In this document: positions 44,156 to 56,037 of the stretch, in pieces
Layout: the number at the start of each line of letters is the position of its first letter
Position numbering within the stretch: the stretch's first letter is position 1
NCBI GenBank assembly: GCA_928212115.1
Contig: CAKMRJ010005745.1
Coordinates: 102,516,769 to 102,580,768 of the forward strand
Origin: Lactuca virosa
Taxonomy: Eukaryota; Streptophyta; Magnoliopsida; Asterales; Asteraceae
Reading direction: 5' to 3'
DNA: 64,000 bases
Notes under the pieces: generated by a model
The model's database searches: none
Seen by the model: only the letters and a program-made list of their open reading frames with translations
What the model was told of the DNA's origin: nothing
Translations under genes and position numbers: made by a program

Positions 44156-47100
44156 TGTGAATGGATTTGATTCTTAGTTATGTTATTTGTGGTAATGACA
44201 GAAATTTACCAAATGAGGAAAGATTCTCATCGCCCAAGTTTCAATTGGACAGAAACTTGGAATCATGCAACTGGTATTGTGTGACGAATGAGAACCTTCG
44301 TATTTGGAAAATTAAGACTAATTCCTTGTTCACATAAGAATGTGAGTCAAGTGAAGGATAATGAGATCTGGTACACAATGTTGTGCACTAGTCAAGTCCA
44401 CCACAAAGAATAATAAAATGTTCATCATGATTTGCTAAAAGATTAGTAAATATGATTATACTTAAAAGATTAAGTATGATTCTGAATCATTGAAAGAGTT
44501 CAATGAATGGCAGAACGAATAAGAAGAATAAATTAGGCAAGAAAGATAAAAAGTTTCTCTAATCTAAGAATAAGGGAGAGTACTTTTGTATCATGTTTTA
44601 TGATCGTCTTAAGAACCATATTACAATTCATCCTCTAAGGACATCTTAGTGCACTAGTATGGCTAAGAAGAGGAGTCGGGAATTGTCAAAATGGGTTAAG
44701 TAAATAAGATGAATCGTACTTCGTTCCAAAATCAAGTCTTAGAGTCAAACTCCAAGATTGTGACTTGAGTGACATAATCTTAAGTAGGAATGTTCTTACA
44801 TTTGCACATTTTGGTAAGTTGTGATGTCTTGAATAAGACAAAGACCAGCTAGTACCAAATTGTGTGTAGGTTTGTCTTGATAAAGACAGACACTAACTCT
44901 TGAGTATTTGTTTGTCAAGAAATGTTTCTTGACAAGAGAATCTTATATGTCAAGAGGTCAGTGGGAGTCTAAAGATTTTGAAAAGTTTCAAGAACAAATC
45001 AAGAAGTAAACCTATTAAACACTAGCACACGACTTGAGGATTGTAACCTATCGTGTTGACAAAATTTTATTTCTGTACCAATCCAGTTGAGTGATTATGC
45101 ATATGAGTTCTACTAGTTCTCAATTGAATTCATAAGGGAAAAAACCTTGATCAATGAAAGTACATTGACTGGCATAGGTGAGCTGCTAAATAACTTGGAA
45201 GCAATGGTGGGACCTTTGATGGCAAGAAATTAAGAATGAACAAGTTCTGTCCATAAGAGGTTGAATTTATCACAAACATTATCTTACGATTATGCTTATG
45301 AAAAATTTGCATGGATAGGAACACAGGCACCATAAAATCTAAGTGTCATAAGGTTTCTCTCCTTCATGAAAATGATTGTGAGGAAACGCTTTCACTAAGA
45401 GAGATTTTAAGGAGATAGCGATTATGTAAATTGCATTCTCAAATTCGATTATGATTACGACATCCATCTTCATAGTTCGAATTGTGAGATTTGGCAATTA
45501 GTCTGAACATTTGGAACGTAGTAATATAAGTTCTGAATTAGTTTAGACACACATGTGAGCTGTCTAAGGAAAGGTGTGTGAATTTAAGAAGCTTAGATAA
45601 AGGCTTATCGAAGTACATCGTATTGGAAATATCAACTTTGGAAGTCAATTAGTATTGTCTTTTAGAAGTCCAACTATTTTCTGAATACGTGTCAAAGCTA
45701 GTGGGAGCATAAATGTTATGCTGGTATGGATATAATCATCATGTTAGTGGGAGCATGATTATAATTGGAAGTTAGCAATATTAATTATAGAAAACAAAAG
45801 TTTCACTTTGCAAAGTTGCATAGGTTGAAAAGTTGTTTTGCTATAATTAAGGGAGAGAATATTATACTTCGTTTCAAATCTAAAGGTTTAGATCGATAAA
45901 TTTTGATCAAATTTAGTCAAAAAGATATATTAATGTTATGTTGAAAGGATTCAACGTAAGAGAATTCTATATATGGAAATAATTGTTGCGTTCTCACACT
46001 CGATTATGATTACGACATCCCTCTTCATAGTTCGAATCGTGAGAACGTGGCAAATAGAAATAGAAATATTATACCAAAAGACTGGTAAAGTATCATGTCA
46101 TTGTAATATTCGACCATTCTAAAATTTTTCAAATGCCTAGGGCATTAAGAGGGAAAGAGGACTAGAATCGGATTTGACTGAATTAGTTAAACAACTGTCA
46201 AGGATAATCTGAGGTTCGCCAAGGATTGGTCACTTGTGGACAGTTAGAAGTATAGTCATGGATGGACCATATTGACATTATTATGAATAGATAAGATTCT
46301 ATTTAAAATGAGTTGTCATATGGAAAATATGGAAATGTTTCCATATTGGGAGTTGGACGTTAAAAGTTTATGTCTAGATTAGAAACTTTTATGCAAGAAG
46401 GATGTTCAAAGGAATGTACTTTGAATGTGAGACTTCACATCTATGGAATTGTCTTGTAACAATCTCCAATAGAGCATTTTGTAATTTCATTGGCCGAGTC
46501 TTTGTGACTTTTGTGCCGTGACATTACGAAAGGACCGTTGCATAAAGTGTAAGAATCTAACATATTCTAGTAGTGGCGAGAATGTTGTAATCATACACTA
46601 ATTGATAAGGATTAGGAATTGTGAAATGAGTTTTGTTGAGAATGTTCTCAATAGATCTATTTCACAAGGTAAGGACCATAGGAAAACATAGTGTGCATGC
46701 TAAGAGCATGGGACAATTGTTGTTATAATTCAAGTAATAAGTTGATTACTCGAAACATTATACAATGAATAATATGTAATCAATATGGTGACTAAATAAA
46801 AGGAGTTTTATTTATACTCAAAAGTTTGGGGCCATATTGGATTCAATTATTATTGTGTTTCACTTTGCATGTTTTGACTTCCTGAATAATAAGATTTTTC
46901 GAACGTTCCACAGTCGCTCATACTTTGGAAGTAGGTATGAAAGAAGATTGTCATGAATTGGTTGTAGATTGTCTAAAGTGTATTAGACATAGCAAAGGTT
47001 TGCTGCGACGTTCATGAGTGCTTATGAATATGATTTGAGCATTGGATTAAACCCACGCTCACTTGGATCGCTTCATGGATTTTATCACGAGTGATTGGTG

Positions 47101-47596
47101 AGACGATAATATCTTATATTCTTGAAACCGAGATGTGTGAGTTGTATCTTGCGAGTCGGTTGCACATTGATAATATGTAAACGCACCAGTAACTTGGTGT
47201 TATAAAACATATTGTTGTGTGTGATTCGGTGAGTAAGTACAAGCGAGCATTGAGTCGAAGTTTATCCGTTCCTTTTACCCAATGTAGGATAAAAGTGATA
47301 TCTGTGGGCCCCTCGATGATTTAGTGATGACAAAGGAAAGTGCTCGGCCGGGCCAGGACTGATTTGATTTGTTCAGTTAGTTAGTCGTCATAAATTAGAA
47401 ATCGGGAAACAACACATAGACCGAGAGAATTATTTCAATCCATGTCTCACGTCTATACGATATCTATAATGGAGGAATATATGATCCCTTATCTAAAGGA
47501 CGCGTATCTGATAAGATCAGAGTTGACAGCGGCTTTTGAAAGCTACGATTGCTGATCAGGATCTAAAGTCATATGCAGAATAGTTATTAGACTTAT
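44156..47596 (+). other. A2 conserved non-coding 3' body
   Basis: About 3.4 kb without coding pattern, matching A1 992-4974 in inverted orientation. Two copies of CGATTATGATTACGACATCC (about 45446 and 46001) occur, each followed by CTTCATAGTTCGAAT. GTGGGAGCAT occurs twice (about 45709, 45748). From about 46860 it also matches the A3 3' UTR. Confidence 0.72.
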
Positions 47597-47609
47597 CCAA
47601 GTGGGAGAC
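47597..47609 (+). promoter_or_regulatory. A2 polypurine tract
   Basis: CCAAGTGGGAGAC directly before TGTTGGATTAG. Confidence 0.88.
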
Positions 47610-48416
47610 TGTTGGATTAGTGTCTAAGCCCATAACTATTTTGGTATGTACTTGACCCGATTACGAGCATGGTCCTTTTGGGCTACCTTCACCAAAGTAA
47701 CTTGATAGGATGATTTATGGAGAAAGAGATTAATTATGATTTATTAATATATTATATGAATAATATATTAAAGGAGAAATCATATTATTTAATTAATAAT
47801 AGTCAAGAATTAATCATAATTAATTTTGTGGCTAAAAGACATTAATTAAATAAAGGGGACTAGAACTGTCAATTGTGTGATAGTTGGATATTGGGCTAAT
47901 GGACTCCATAGAGGATGGAGTGGACGAAATCTATGGGGAAGCCCATTAGAATTCGTCCAAGGCCTCTAAAGGAGGAGTCCATGGGCTGCTTAGGGCCTAA
48001 GCAGTCAAATTAGGGTTTCCTTGTTAGATAACCCTAATAGCCTCACTATTTAAGGACCCCTAGGGCACCAAAAACGTGGCTAAGAGTTTCCTTAGGGTTT
48101 CTAGACATTTTTGAGTGCCTCTCCTCTTCTCCTTCTTCATCCTTATTGCTTATGGTGTTTGTGACTCCATTAGAGGTGTGACACTTGTGACACTAAGCTT
48201 TCAGAATCCAATTACAAGAAGGAATTGAGATTGTTATTGCTACATAACAATCAAGGTAAGATCTAAACCCTAATTCATATGTTATTTGATTATCATATGC
48301 TAGATCTAGGGTTTATGGCTTTGGACGATTATTGCATGTTCATTAGACAAACTAGATCCAAAGCTTTAGGGTTTACATGTACACCATAGGAATGTTGTAG
48401 TGCACAAAACCCATCA
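47610..48416 (+). repeat. A2 3' LTR (807 bp)
   Basis: Intact TGTTGG..CCCATCA LTR; reference for the interrupted 5' copy. TATA-like CTATTTAAG at 48046-48054 and donor-like AAG|GTAAGATC near 48257. Confidence 0.94.
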
Positions 48417-48421
48417 AAACC

Positions 48422-48960
48422 CAGTACGAACCTTCGCCTTATCTCATGTATTAAGGCACAGAAGTGTCTATAAAAGAAGGACTTTGCGTTTCTGGCTCAC
48501 ATCGTGGATAAATCCAAGGAAGAGATCAATATTCGAGACATCCAGTGGCTTGCGATTTCCCTGACATCTTTCCTGAAGATCTTCCGGGGATACCCCCAGA
48601 AAGACAAGTCGAGTTCCGAATCGACCTTGTGCCAGGAGCTACACCCATCGCCAAATCGCCCTATAGGTTGGCTCATGCGGAGATGCAAGAACTGTCAAGC
48701 CAACTCAGCGAACTCTTGAGCAAAGGATTCATCCGACCTAGCTTCTCACCCTGGGGAGCTTCGGTCCTTTTTGTTAAGAAGAAGGACGGATCCTTTAGGA
48801 TGTGTATCGATTATAGAGAACTGAATAAGCTCACTATCAAAAATCGCTACCCACTTCCACGAATCGACGATCTATTCGACCAGCTTCCAGGAACAAATTA
48901 CTTCTCTAAGATAGATCTGCGATCCGACTACCACCAACTCAAGGTCCGGGAAGAGGATAT
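48422..48960 (+). pseudogene. B2 RT, N-terminal half
   Basis: It continues the protease-RT linker after A2: LRLISCIKAQKCL, a stop, HIVDKSKEE, a frameshift near 48545, then FPDIFPEDLPGIPPERQVEF. RT blocks follow: SPWGASVLFVKKKDGSF, KNRYPLPRIDDLFDQL and FSKIDLRSDYHQLKVREEDI, where the family has SGYHQ. At 48960 Copia A3 interrupts; the next residues (PKTAFRTRYG) are at 56829. Its role would be fingers and palm of the RT. Confidence 0.92.
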
Positions 48961-49745
48961 TGTTGGATTAGTGTCTAAGCCCGTAACTATATTTGGTATG
49001 TGCTTGACCCGGGTGAGCATGGTCCTTTTGGGTTGCCTTCATCAAAGCAACTAGACAAGGAAATTTAAGGAGAAAGAGAGGATATTATGGTTGATTAATA
49101 TATTATAAGAATAATATATTAAAGGAGAAATCATATTTATTTAATTAGTATTAGTCATAAATTAATTAGGAATTAATTTGGTGACTAAAAGAGATTAATT
49201 AAATAAAGAGGCTTAAACTGTCAAATGTGTGATAGTTGAGTTTTGGGCTGGGAAACCTAATGGACTAAGGGGGAACGAAATTATGATGAAGGATCATCAT
49301 ATTTTCGTCCAAGGCCTTATTCCAGAAGGTTCCTTGGACTGCTTGGTGACTAAGCTGTCCATTAGGGTTTAGACTGAAACCCTAGCAGCCTACAGTATAA
49401 ATAGAGAGCCCCACTTGCAATTTTCAGTTACTGGAATCCCAAGAGAAACCCTAGGGCGAAAATTAGCTTCCTTCCCTTTCTCTAATATTTCCTTCTTGCT
49501 TGTGGTGTTTGTAAGCCATTAGAGGAGTTGCACTTGTGACTCTAAGCTCAAGAAGAAGAAGATTCAAGAGGTCTTTCCAAGAGGTAAACTTTCAGATCTG
49601 GTAGTATTTAATATCATTAAAATATGTATGCTAGATTAGGGTTTGTAAGTCTTGGATTCAATTGCATGTTCAATAGAGAAACCTAGATCCAAGCTTTAGG
49701 GTTTGCATGAGCACATAGGAAAGTTCTTATGTAGAAAACCCATCA
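48961..49745 (+). repeat. A3 5' LTR (785 bp)
   Basis: TGTTGGATTAG..AACCCATCA. TATA box TATAAATAG at 49396-49404. A donor-like AAGAG|GTAAAC has its GT at 49584. Confidence 0.95.
49396..49404 (+). promoter_or_regulatory. A3 TATA box
   Basis: TATAAATAG, a canonical plant form, 435 bp into the LTR; kept at 56473-56481 in the 3' LTR. Confidence 0.7.
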
Positions 49746-49746
49746 G

Positions 49747-49759
49747 TGGTATCAGAGCC
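49747..49759 (+). promoter_or_regulatory. A3 primer-binding site (tRNA-iMet)
   Basis: TGGTATCAGAGCC one base after the 5' LTR. Confidence 0.94.
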
Positions 49760-50333
49760 TTGATTGGTTTCTGTTGTATGTGATGTAATTGTTGAGTTTT
49801 TGCTGAAAATCGTTTTTCTGGCCTCTGCCCGACCCAACTCGGTGAGTCAGTATCTGGACTCGGCGAGTTTGCCCAACTCGACGAGTTCAGGTAGTGACTC
49901 GGCGAGTCTGGGAGTCAGGCAGAGGATATCTCGGGATTTCTTGCTGTTTTGCTTAAGGATAAATGCCAAAATCGTTTTTTAATGATAAAATCCGAATTTT
50001 ATTGTATTTAAATGATTATCCTTACCAAAACAAAAGATAATATCAAATCTTTTAAATAATTGTTTCTTTATATGATAAATATTGATTGTTTAAATTATTT
50101 GGAAATTATCTTGTGAATAAAATTGGATTGGGTCAAATATAGATAATCATAAAATTAATTGTTTAATTTATATTATTTGTTATTTGATCCCTTGTGTTTT
50201 GAAAAGTTCAAGACTTTCCCTCAAGTTTTGAAATTTAATTTTTTGATTAAAAGTTTAATTCTGAAAATTTTAAATTTCAACCCTTTGAATTTTACAAGTT
50301 TAAAATTCAATCTTATACTTTATTTATTACAAG

Positions 50334-50390
<57 letters not shown>

Positions 50391-51173
50391 AATAAGCTAG
50401 TCTTATCGCTAGTAGGCCTCATTCACGAAGGCAGTCTATAAGGGGGTATAAGGTTGCTGCCTATAAAATGGCGCTTAATGGGTGTGCACTCACACCCACC
50501 GCTTCCTTGATTGGTGGAGGGTCGTTAGCCGAACGGATAGGATAGGGCATTTAATTCCTCATTATAAGTATAATGAATATTGCAAAGTAATTACAATGTT
50601 TTTACAAATTTCCAATCTTAGTTACTTTAGGGTAAAATGTGAAAATTGATGCTATTCCATGGAATTACACTTTGTACCCTTGTTAAACGTTAGTGGAGCG
50701 TGCGTGGCTTACCGGCACACTAATTTGGGATTGACATTGGTGGCGAAGGGTGGCTCGATGTTTATCATAGATAAATGGAGCGTGCGTGGCTAACCGGCAC
50801 ATTGATTAGGTGATAGAGACATTGAGTGCACCACGTTGATTCGCATGGTTATTCACAACTTGTTTGCGATCCTCGGCATCCCAGTCGCAAATTTGAAGTG
50901 CATATCGAGATTTAAACATGCCATTGAAATGTTCAATGAATCTCAAAAGGAATCTAGGAATTTTCCAATACATTTAAAACTTAATCTCTTTTTCGTTTTT
51001 CATGGTGAAAATTAGTGAATCGTCATTCACTTACCTTCAAATTATTTACTTTTAGATTACGGCATCCATTTTCTAAGTTGTAAATAATGTTGTTGGATCC
51101 TAGCCCTGATTTCTCATTTGGGTGTTTAATTGGGGATTCATTTTTAATCAAACTTTGTTCCTTTCTATTTCAG
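49760..51173 (+). other. A3 leader
   Basis: 1.4 kb without genes. Four ACTCGGCGAGT-type palindromes lie at 49836-49912, an (AT)n run at 50339-50388, the GGCCTCATTCACGAAG box at 50415, GGGTCGTTAGCCGAACG at 50519, and paired GGAGCGTGCGTGGCT strings at 50695 and 50777. These blocks recur in order in A1 and A2. Confidence 0.8.
50339..50388. repeat. (TA)n microsatellite in A3 leader
   Basis: Dinucleotide run of about 50 bp. Confidence 0.97.
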
Positions 51174-52078
51174 ATGTCTAACACAAACGCAAACAACAAC
51201 GCTTCTGGGTCATTCTCGCTAATGAACCTATGTCAAAAGGTGACATTTGATGGGTCGAATTTCAACGATTGGATGAGATACATTTGCATGATCACTCGCT
51301 ACGAGGACAAAGAATATGTCCTCGATGAGAAACTAGAAAAGATCAACCCAGAAGTTGCTACTCCTGACGAGTTGGCCGCCTTTAAGGCCCACGAGCGTGA
51401 TGCTACGAAAGTTCATTGCATCATGCTGGCCACCATGAACCTCGAACTCCAAAAGTCCTATGAGGACATGTATCCATATGAGATGCATCAAGATTTGTTG
51501 GACAGGTACCACCAAAGCGCGAGGCAAGAGTGCTATGAGATCATTACTAACATGATCACCGCTAAGATGGGGAGTGGAGAATCCCTAACCGCTCATTTGC
51601 AGAAAATGCAGAGGTATGTTGATCGTCTTCTCAAACTTAATGTTAAGTTTGATGAGGATTTGGCTATCGACATCATCCTCCACTCCTTGCCTTCCTGCTA
51701 CAACCAATTCAGAATGACCTACCACATGAATAAGGAAGAGGTCACCTTGAGTAAACTTCAAGGGTTCCTGAGGACTGCTGAGAGCAACCTCAAGGACAAA
51801 TATGTTGCATCATCCTCTACTGTGACTGCTTCTGTGTTGGCAATTGGCCAAGGAAAGGGTAAAAAGAGGAAGGCTCATTCTAAGAGCTACCAAAAGGGTA
51901 AGACCCATGATGGTTCCTCTTCTAGTGAGACCAAAGCAGGTTCTGTTAAGCCCTCTTCTGACCCCAAGGAAGCAGAGTGCTTCCATTGCCACGAGAAGGG
52001 CCACTGGAAACGAAGTTGCCCTAAATATCTGCAAGATATTAAGGATGGGAAGATAAATCCCACCTTTGCAGGTATGTA
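51174..52078 (+). CDS. A3 Gag (Copia), apparently intact
   Basis: I choose ATG 51174 (MSNTNANNNASGSFSLMNL) over the upstream in-frame ATG at 51087 because it follows a TTTCAG acceptor-like site and coincides with the A2 gag start. About 300 residues: KVTFDGSNFNDWMRYI near the N-terminus, LDRYHQSARQECYE, LTAHLQKMQRYVDRLLKLNV, LHSLPSCYNQFRMTYHMNKE (the UBN2-type Gag core), a Lys/Ser-rich linker and one zinc knuckle, CFHCHEKGHWKRSC (C-x2-C-x4-H-x4-C). Gag assembles the particle and binds RNA. The frame continues into protease without a stop. Confidence 0.92.
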
Positions 52079-52500
52079 TTTAATTAAATCTAATAACTCA
52101 TCACTTGCTACTTCATGGGTCATTGATACTGGATGTGGTTTCCACATTTGTTCTGATTTGCAGGGGCTAAGAGAAAGTAGGGAAGTTTTAGCATGGGAGA
52201 ATAAACTTGATCATGGGAAACAAGAGGTCATCACCAGTCACCAAGATCGGAGTTTATTCCTTAGTGTTGAGTAATGGGTTAGGGCTAGATTTAAATAATT
52301 GTTGCTATTCGCCAGATATGGCAAGGAACATCATTTCTTTTCATGGATTATATAGACAAGGTTTCAGATATTCATTTGATAATAGCAATGGTTCTATTAA
52401 TGTTTATTTGCATGGTGTTTTTTATTTCAATGCATTACCTTGTAATGGGATTTATGAATCTGTGTTGATTGTAGATAATTTAGGAAATGATGTGTTGAAT
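52079..52500 (+). pseudogene. A3 protease with frameshift
   Basis: SLATSWVIDTGCGFHICSD carries the catalytic DTG of the Copia aspartic protease (about 52127). The frame derails after LDHGKQEV near 52220; the family sequence resumes one frame over as VTKIGVYSLVLSNGLGLDL, CYSPDMARNIISF and VYLHGVFYF. The protease would cut the Gag-Pol chain. The shift separates Gag-PR from IN-RT-RH. Confidence 0.85.
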
Positions 52501-53640
52501 ATTGATTCATCCAATAGTTTGGACAAAGCATGCTTGTGGCATTGTCGCCTTGGCCATGTTAACAAGAAACGCATAGCCCAACTCCAAAAGGATGGAGTCT
52601 TGGAGTCATTCGACCTTAGGGACGATGACGTGTGTGAGTCTTGTTTACTTGGAAAGATGACAAAGTCACCCTTTACTGGCACATGTGAAAGGGGTGAGGG
52701 TGTATTGGATCTCATACATACTGATGTATGTGGACCCTTTAGATCCACCACAAGGGACGCTTGTCGCTTCTACGTGACTTTTACAGATGATTATAGCAGA
52801 TATGGATACATCTACTTAATCAAGCAAAAGTCAGAAACCTTTGAAAAGTTCAAAGAGTTTAAGAATGAAGTAGAGAATCAGTTGGGCAGGAAAATCAAGA
52901 TGCTTCGATCTGATCGAGGGGGAGAGTACCTAAGTCTTGAGTTTCACGACTATCTAAAATAATGCGGAATATTTTCGCAATTGACGCCTCCTAGAACACC
53001 ACAATTGAATGGTGTGGCTGAGAGACGTAATCGAACCTTGTTGGACATGGTTCGTTCTATGATGAGTCGTGCTTCGTTATCAATCTCATTCTGGGGGTAT
53101 ACCTTAGAGACTGCCGCCCATATCCTTAACTTAGTTCCCACCAAGAAGGTTGCCAAAACACCTCACGAGATGTGGACATGGAAAGCTCCCTCGTTAGCAC
53201 ATATCAAGGTTTGGGGTTGTGAAGCTTTCGTAAGACGAGAGACTCACGACAAGCTAGAACCTCGTAGTGAGAAGTGTTATTTCATCGGCTATCCACAGAA
53301 GTCTTTTGGCTATCTCTTTTATAGACCAAGTGACAATGTTGTCTTTGTCGCTAGGAGAGGGGTTTTCAGAGAGAGAGAACTCATAAGTCAAGGAGACAGT
53401 GGGACTCAGATTGACCTTGAAGAGCTTCAAGAGTCAGGTGATGAAGGAACTACTGACACTGGCGTTCAACCTGAGGAGGAAGCTCCTGTTGAACCAATTG
53501 ACCAGTCCTTACCTCTTAGACGTTCGAGTAGAGTTAGTGTTCCACCCCAGTTGTATGGTTTCCATATTACTACTGAATGGGATACGTTTATTAGTGATAG
53601 TACACTAATAAATTTGGACGAACCTAATAGCTACAAGGAA
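52501..53640 (+). pseudogene. A3 integrase (Copia), one internal stop
   Basis: The GAG-pre-integrase/zinc region has LWHCRLGHVNKKR and CESCLLGKM (HHCC). The catalytic core has IHTDVCGPF (first D), MLRSDRGGEYLS (second D) and LNGVAERRNRTLLDM (E). A TAA at 52960 after FHDYLK breaks the core. GYPQKSFGYLFYRP and the acidic/Ser-rich C-terminal region follow, ending in SLPLRRSSRVSVPP. The enzyme joins element cDNA to the target. Confidence 0.92.
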
Positions 53641-54560
53641 GCCATGGCAGGCCTGGAGTCTGCTAAATGGAAAGAGGCAATGGACAGCGAGATTCAGTCC
53701 ATGTATGACAACCGAGTTTGGAATCCTGGTTGATAATGTACCGGGTCGTAAGATAGTCGGGTGCAAGTGGATCTTCAAGAAGAAGACGGACATTGATGGG
53801 AAAGTGCACACTTATTAAGCACGATTGGTCGCGGAGGGCTTTACTCAAACTCCTGGAGTTGACTATGATGAGACATTCTCACCAGTTGCTAAGATAAAGT
53901 CTATCAGGGTAATGCTCGCAATAGCTGCATTTCGTGACTATGAAATATGGCAGATGGACGTTAAAACCGCTTTCCTTAATGGGAAGTTGGCTGAGGATGT
54001 TTACATGAATCAGCTAGAGGGTTTTGTCGATGCGAAGCATCCCAATAGAGTGTGCAAGCTTGAGAAATCCATTTATGGATTAAAGCAAACGTCTCGCAGA
54101 TGGAATCTTTCTTTTGACGAGAAGGTCAAAGAGTTTGGTTTTCTGCGAAGCGAAGATGAGTCATGTGTGTATGTCAAGGCCAGTGGGAGTATAGTGAGCT
54201 TCCTCGTATTGTATGTCGATGACATACTACTCATAGGAAACGACATCCCAACCTTGCAGGAGGTCAAGTCCTGGATTGGGAAGTGTTTCGCTATGAAGGA
54301 CCTCGGAGAGGCTGCATATATTCTGGGAATAAGGATAGTGAGAAACAGAAGTAAGAGACTGATAGGACTCAGTCAGGATACATACTTGGAGAAGGTACTA
54401 AAGCGTTTTAGTATGGAAAATTCCAAGAAAGGGGAGTTGCCAATTCAATGCAATACCAAACTGAGTAAGACTCAGAGCCTAAGTACAGAGGCAGAGATAG
54501 CTGATATGAGCCGAGTACCTTACGCTTCCGCAGTTGGCTCGATTATGTACGCTATGACCT
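53641..54560 (+). pseudogene. A3 reverse transcriptase (Copia)
   Basis: KWKEAMDSEIQSMYDNRVWN starts the domain; one extra base near 53725 shifts the frame, and a TAA (about 53817) follows GKVHTY. From 53825 it is open: VAEGFTQTPGVDYDETFSPV, WQMDVKTAFLNGKL, VCKLEKSIYGLKQTSRRW and the active site LVLYVDDILLIGND (YVDD at about 54210-54221). The motif set is complete, so apart from the upstream shift the enzyme looks recently active. Confidence 0.94.
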
Positions 54561-55201
54561 GTACTCGCCCTGATGTGGCCTTCGCTTTGAGCATGGTCAG
54601 CAGATATCAAGGGAACCCTGGTAGAGCACATTGGATTGCTGTCAAGAATATTCTTAAGTACCTACCAAGGACCAAGGAATGGTTTCTAGTCCTCGGTGGG
54701 AGTTATGACTTAAGGGTACGAGGGTACAGTGACGCTAGTTTTCAGACGGATCGAGATAATTACCGATCGCAGTCGGGCTGGGTCTTTACCCTGAACGGAG
54801 GAGCAGTGACTTGGAAAAGTTCCAAGCAAGAGACAGTAGCTGATTCAACGTGCGAATCAGAGTACATTGCGGCAAGCGAGGCGTCAAAGGAGGCTATATG
54901 GTTGAAGAACTTCATTGGAGACCTTGGATTTGTGCCATCCATAAAGGAGCCCATGGAAATTTTCTGTGATAATGAAGGAGCGGTTGCCTTAACCAAGGAA
55001 CCAAGGGATCATGGCAGATCCCGACATATCGACAGAAAATACCATTTTATTAGACATCGGGTAGAAGAGGGACTCCTCGTTATGAAGAGTGTATCGTCAG
55101 AAGATAACCCAGCAGATACCCTTACGAAGGGACTGAGTAGGGTCAAGCATTTGCAGCACGCTCGGAGCGTTGGGCTAAAGGACGATATTAGTTTAGATTA
55201 G
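54561..55201 (+). CDS. A3 RNase H (Copia), frame open
   Basis: It continues the RT frame without a break: TRPDVAFALSMVSRYQGNPG, RGYSDASFQTDRDNYRSQSG (first D), SKQETVADSTCESEYIA (E) and IFCDNEGAVALTK (D), then RHIDRKYHFIRHRV and DNPADTLTKGLSR at the C-terminus. The three acidic residues are kept. It would degrade RNA in the hybrid. Stop TAG at 55199-55201. It is the C-terminal domain of Pol, not a separate gene. Confidence 0.93.
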
Positions 55202-56024
55202 ATAGGTAGGAAACTTGTAATAGATAATTTTGTATTCAACATTTGATGATTAAATAAAGGTGTGTTATTTATAAGAAAGGTTACTATCTTGTGTTGATTA
55301 TTTATCTATTGCTTCTATTTTACATGTTTTGACTTCCTGAATAATACTATTATTCGAACGGTCCACAATCGCTCATATGTTGGAAGTATATATGAAAGAA
55401 GATTGTCATGAATTTGTTTGTAGATTGTCTAAAAGGTTTTAGACATAGAAAAGGTTTGCTACAAAGTTTATGAGTGCTTATGAAATATGATTTGAGCATT
55501 GGAATAAACCCGCACTTGCAAGTATCACTTCATGAAAGTTATCACGAGTGATCGCAAGATGATAATATCATATAATCTTTAAACCTAGAGATATGGTTAT
55601 TGTTTGCTCGTTGATTATGCATTGATGATACGAAAACGCATCAGTAACTTGATGTTATAAAACGTATTATTGTGTGTAACTTAGCTAGTGGATAATAAAA
55701 GCATATAAGTCAAAGTTTATATGTTCCTTTTATTCTAAGAGGATAAAAGCGATATCTTGGCCACTCGATGATTTGGTTTGACTTATGTGTCGGGCCCGAT
55801 CAGGATGAAGTTGATGTGTTCAACTAAATTCTATGCCGAACAAATCAGAGATCGAGAAACAAAATGCTGGACAATAAGTATTGTCGGCATGATATCTAGA
55901 ACAAAGGATTATATGATCCCTTATCTGAAGGACAAGTTTTAATCAGAGTTGACAGAAGCGTATACGAGCTACGATTGCTAACCGGATCATGAAGTCTTAT
56001 GTGAGATATAGTTACTAGACTTAT
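55202..56024 (+). other. A3 3' UTR
   Basis: About 820 bp after the pol stop, with GACTTCCTGAATAATA matching A2 (46874) and A1 (inverted). Shared 3' UTR sequence links A1 and A2 to A3. Confidence 0.75.
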
Positions 56025-56037
56025 CCAAGTGGGAGAC
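56025..56037 (+). promoter_or_regulatory. A3 polypurine tract
   Basis: CCAAGTGGGAGAC directly before the 3' LTR. Confidence 0.9.

Larger units (their letters stand above)
25302..48416 (+). mobile_element. Copia-like retrotransposon A2, non-autonomous, host of C1 and E
   Basis: Ends are TATTGGATTAG (25302; TG changed to TA) and ACCCATCA (48416), flanked by AAACC at 25297-25301 and 48417-48421. Without C1, E and their duplications it is about 7.6 kb, close to A1 (7.5 kb) and A3 (7.9 kb). It has LTRs of about 807 bp, a primer site, a leader like A3, a broken gag and a long non-coding 3' body. No pol domain is present. Confidence 0.93.
49584..51173 (+). other. Putative leader intron of A3 ending at the gag ATG
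   Basis: Donor GAG|GTAAAC in the LTR and acceptor CTTTCTATTTCAG (51161-51173) directly before ATG at 51174. Splicing would remove the LTR end, primer site and leader, leaving a short 5' UTR. A2 has AAG|GTAAGA (31751) and TTTCATAG|ATG (33441). The A1 acceptor side is decayed. Confidence 0.45.

Noticed and set aside
51087..51173. Upstream in-frame start for A3 Gag
   Set aside because: The 29 extra residues are encoded by leader sequence and precede an acceptor-like site; A2 gag starts at the position of 51174.
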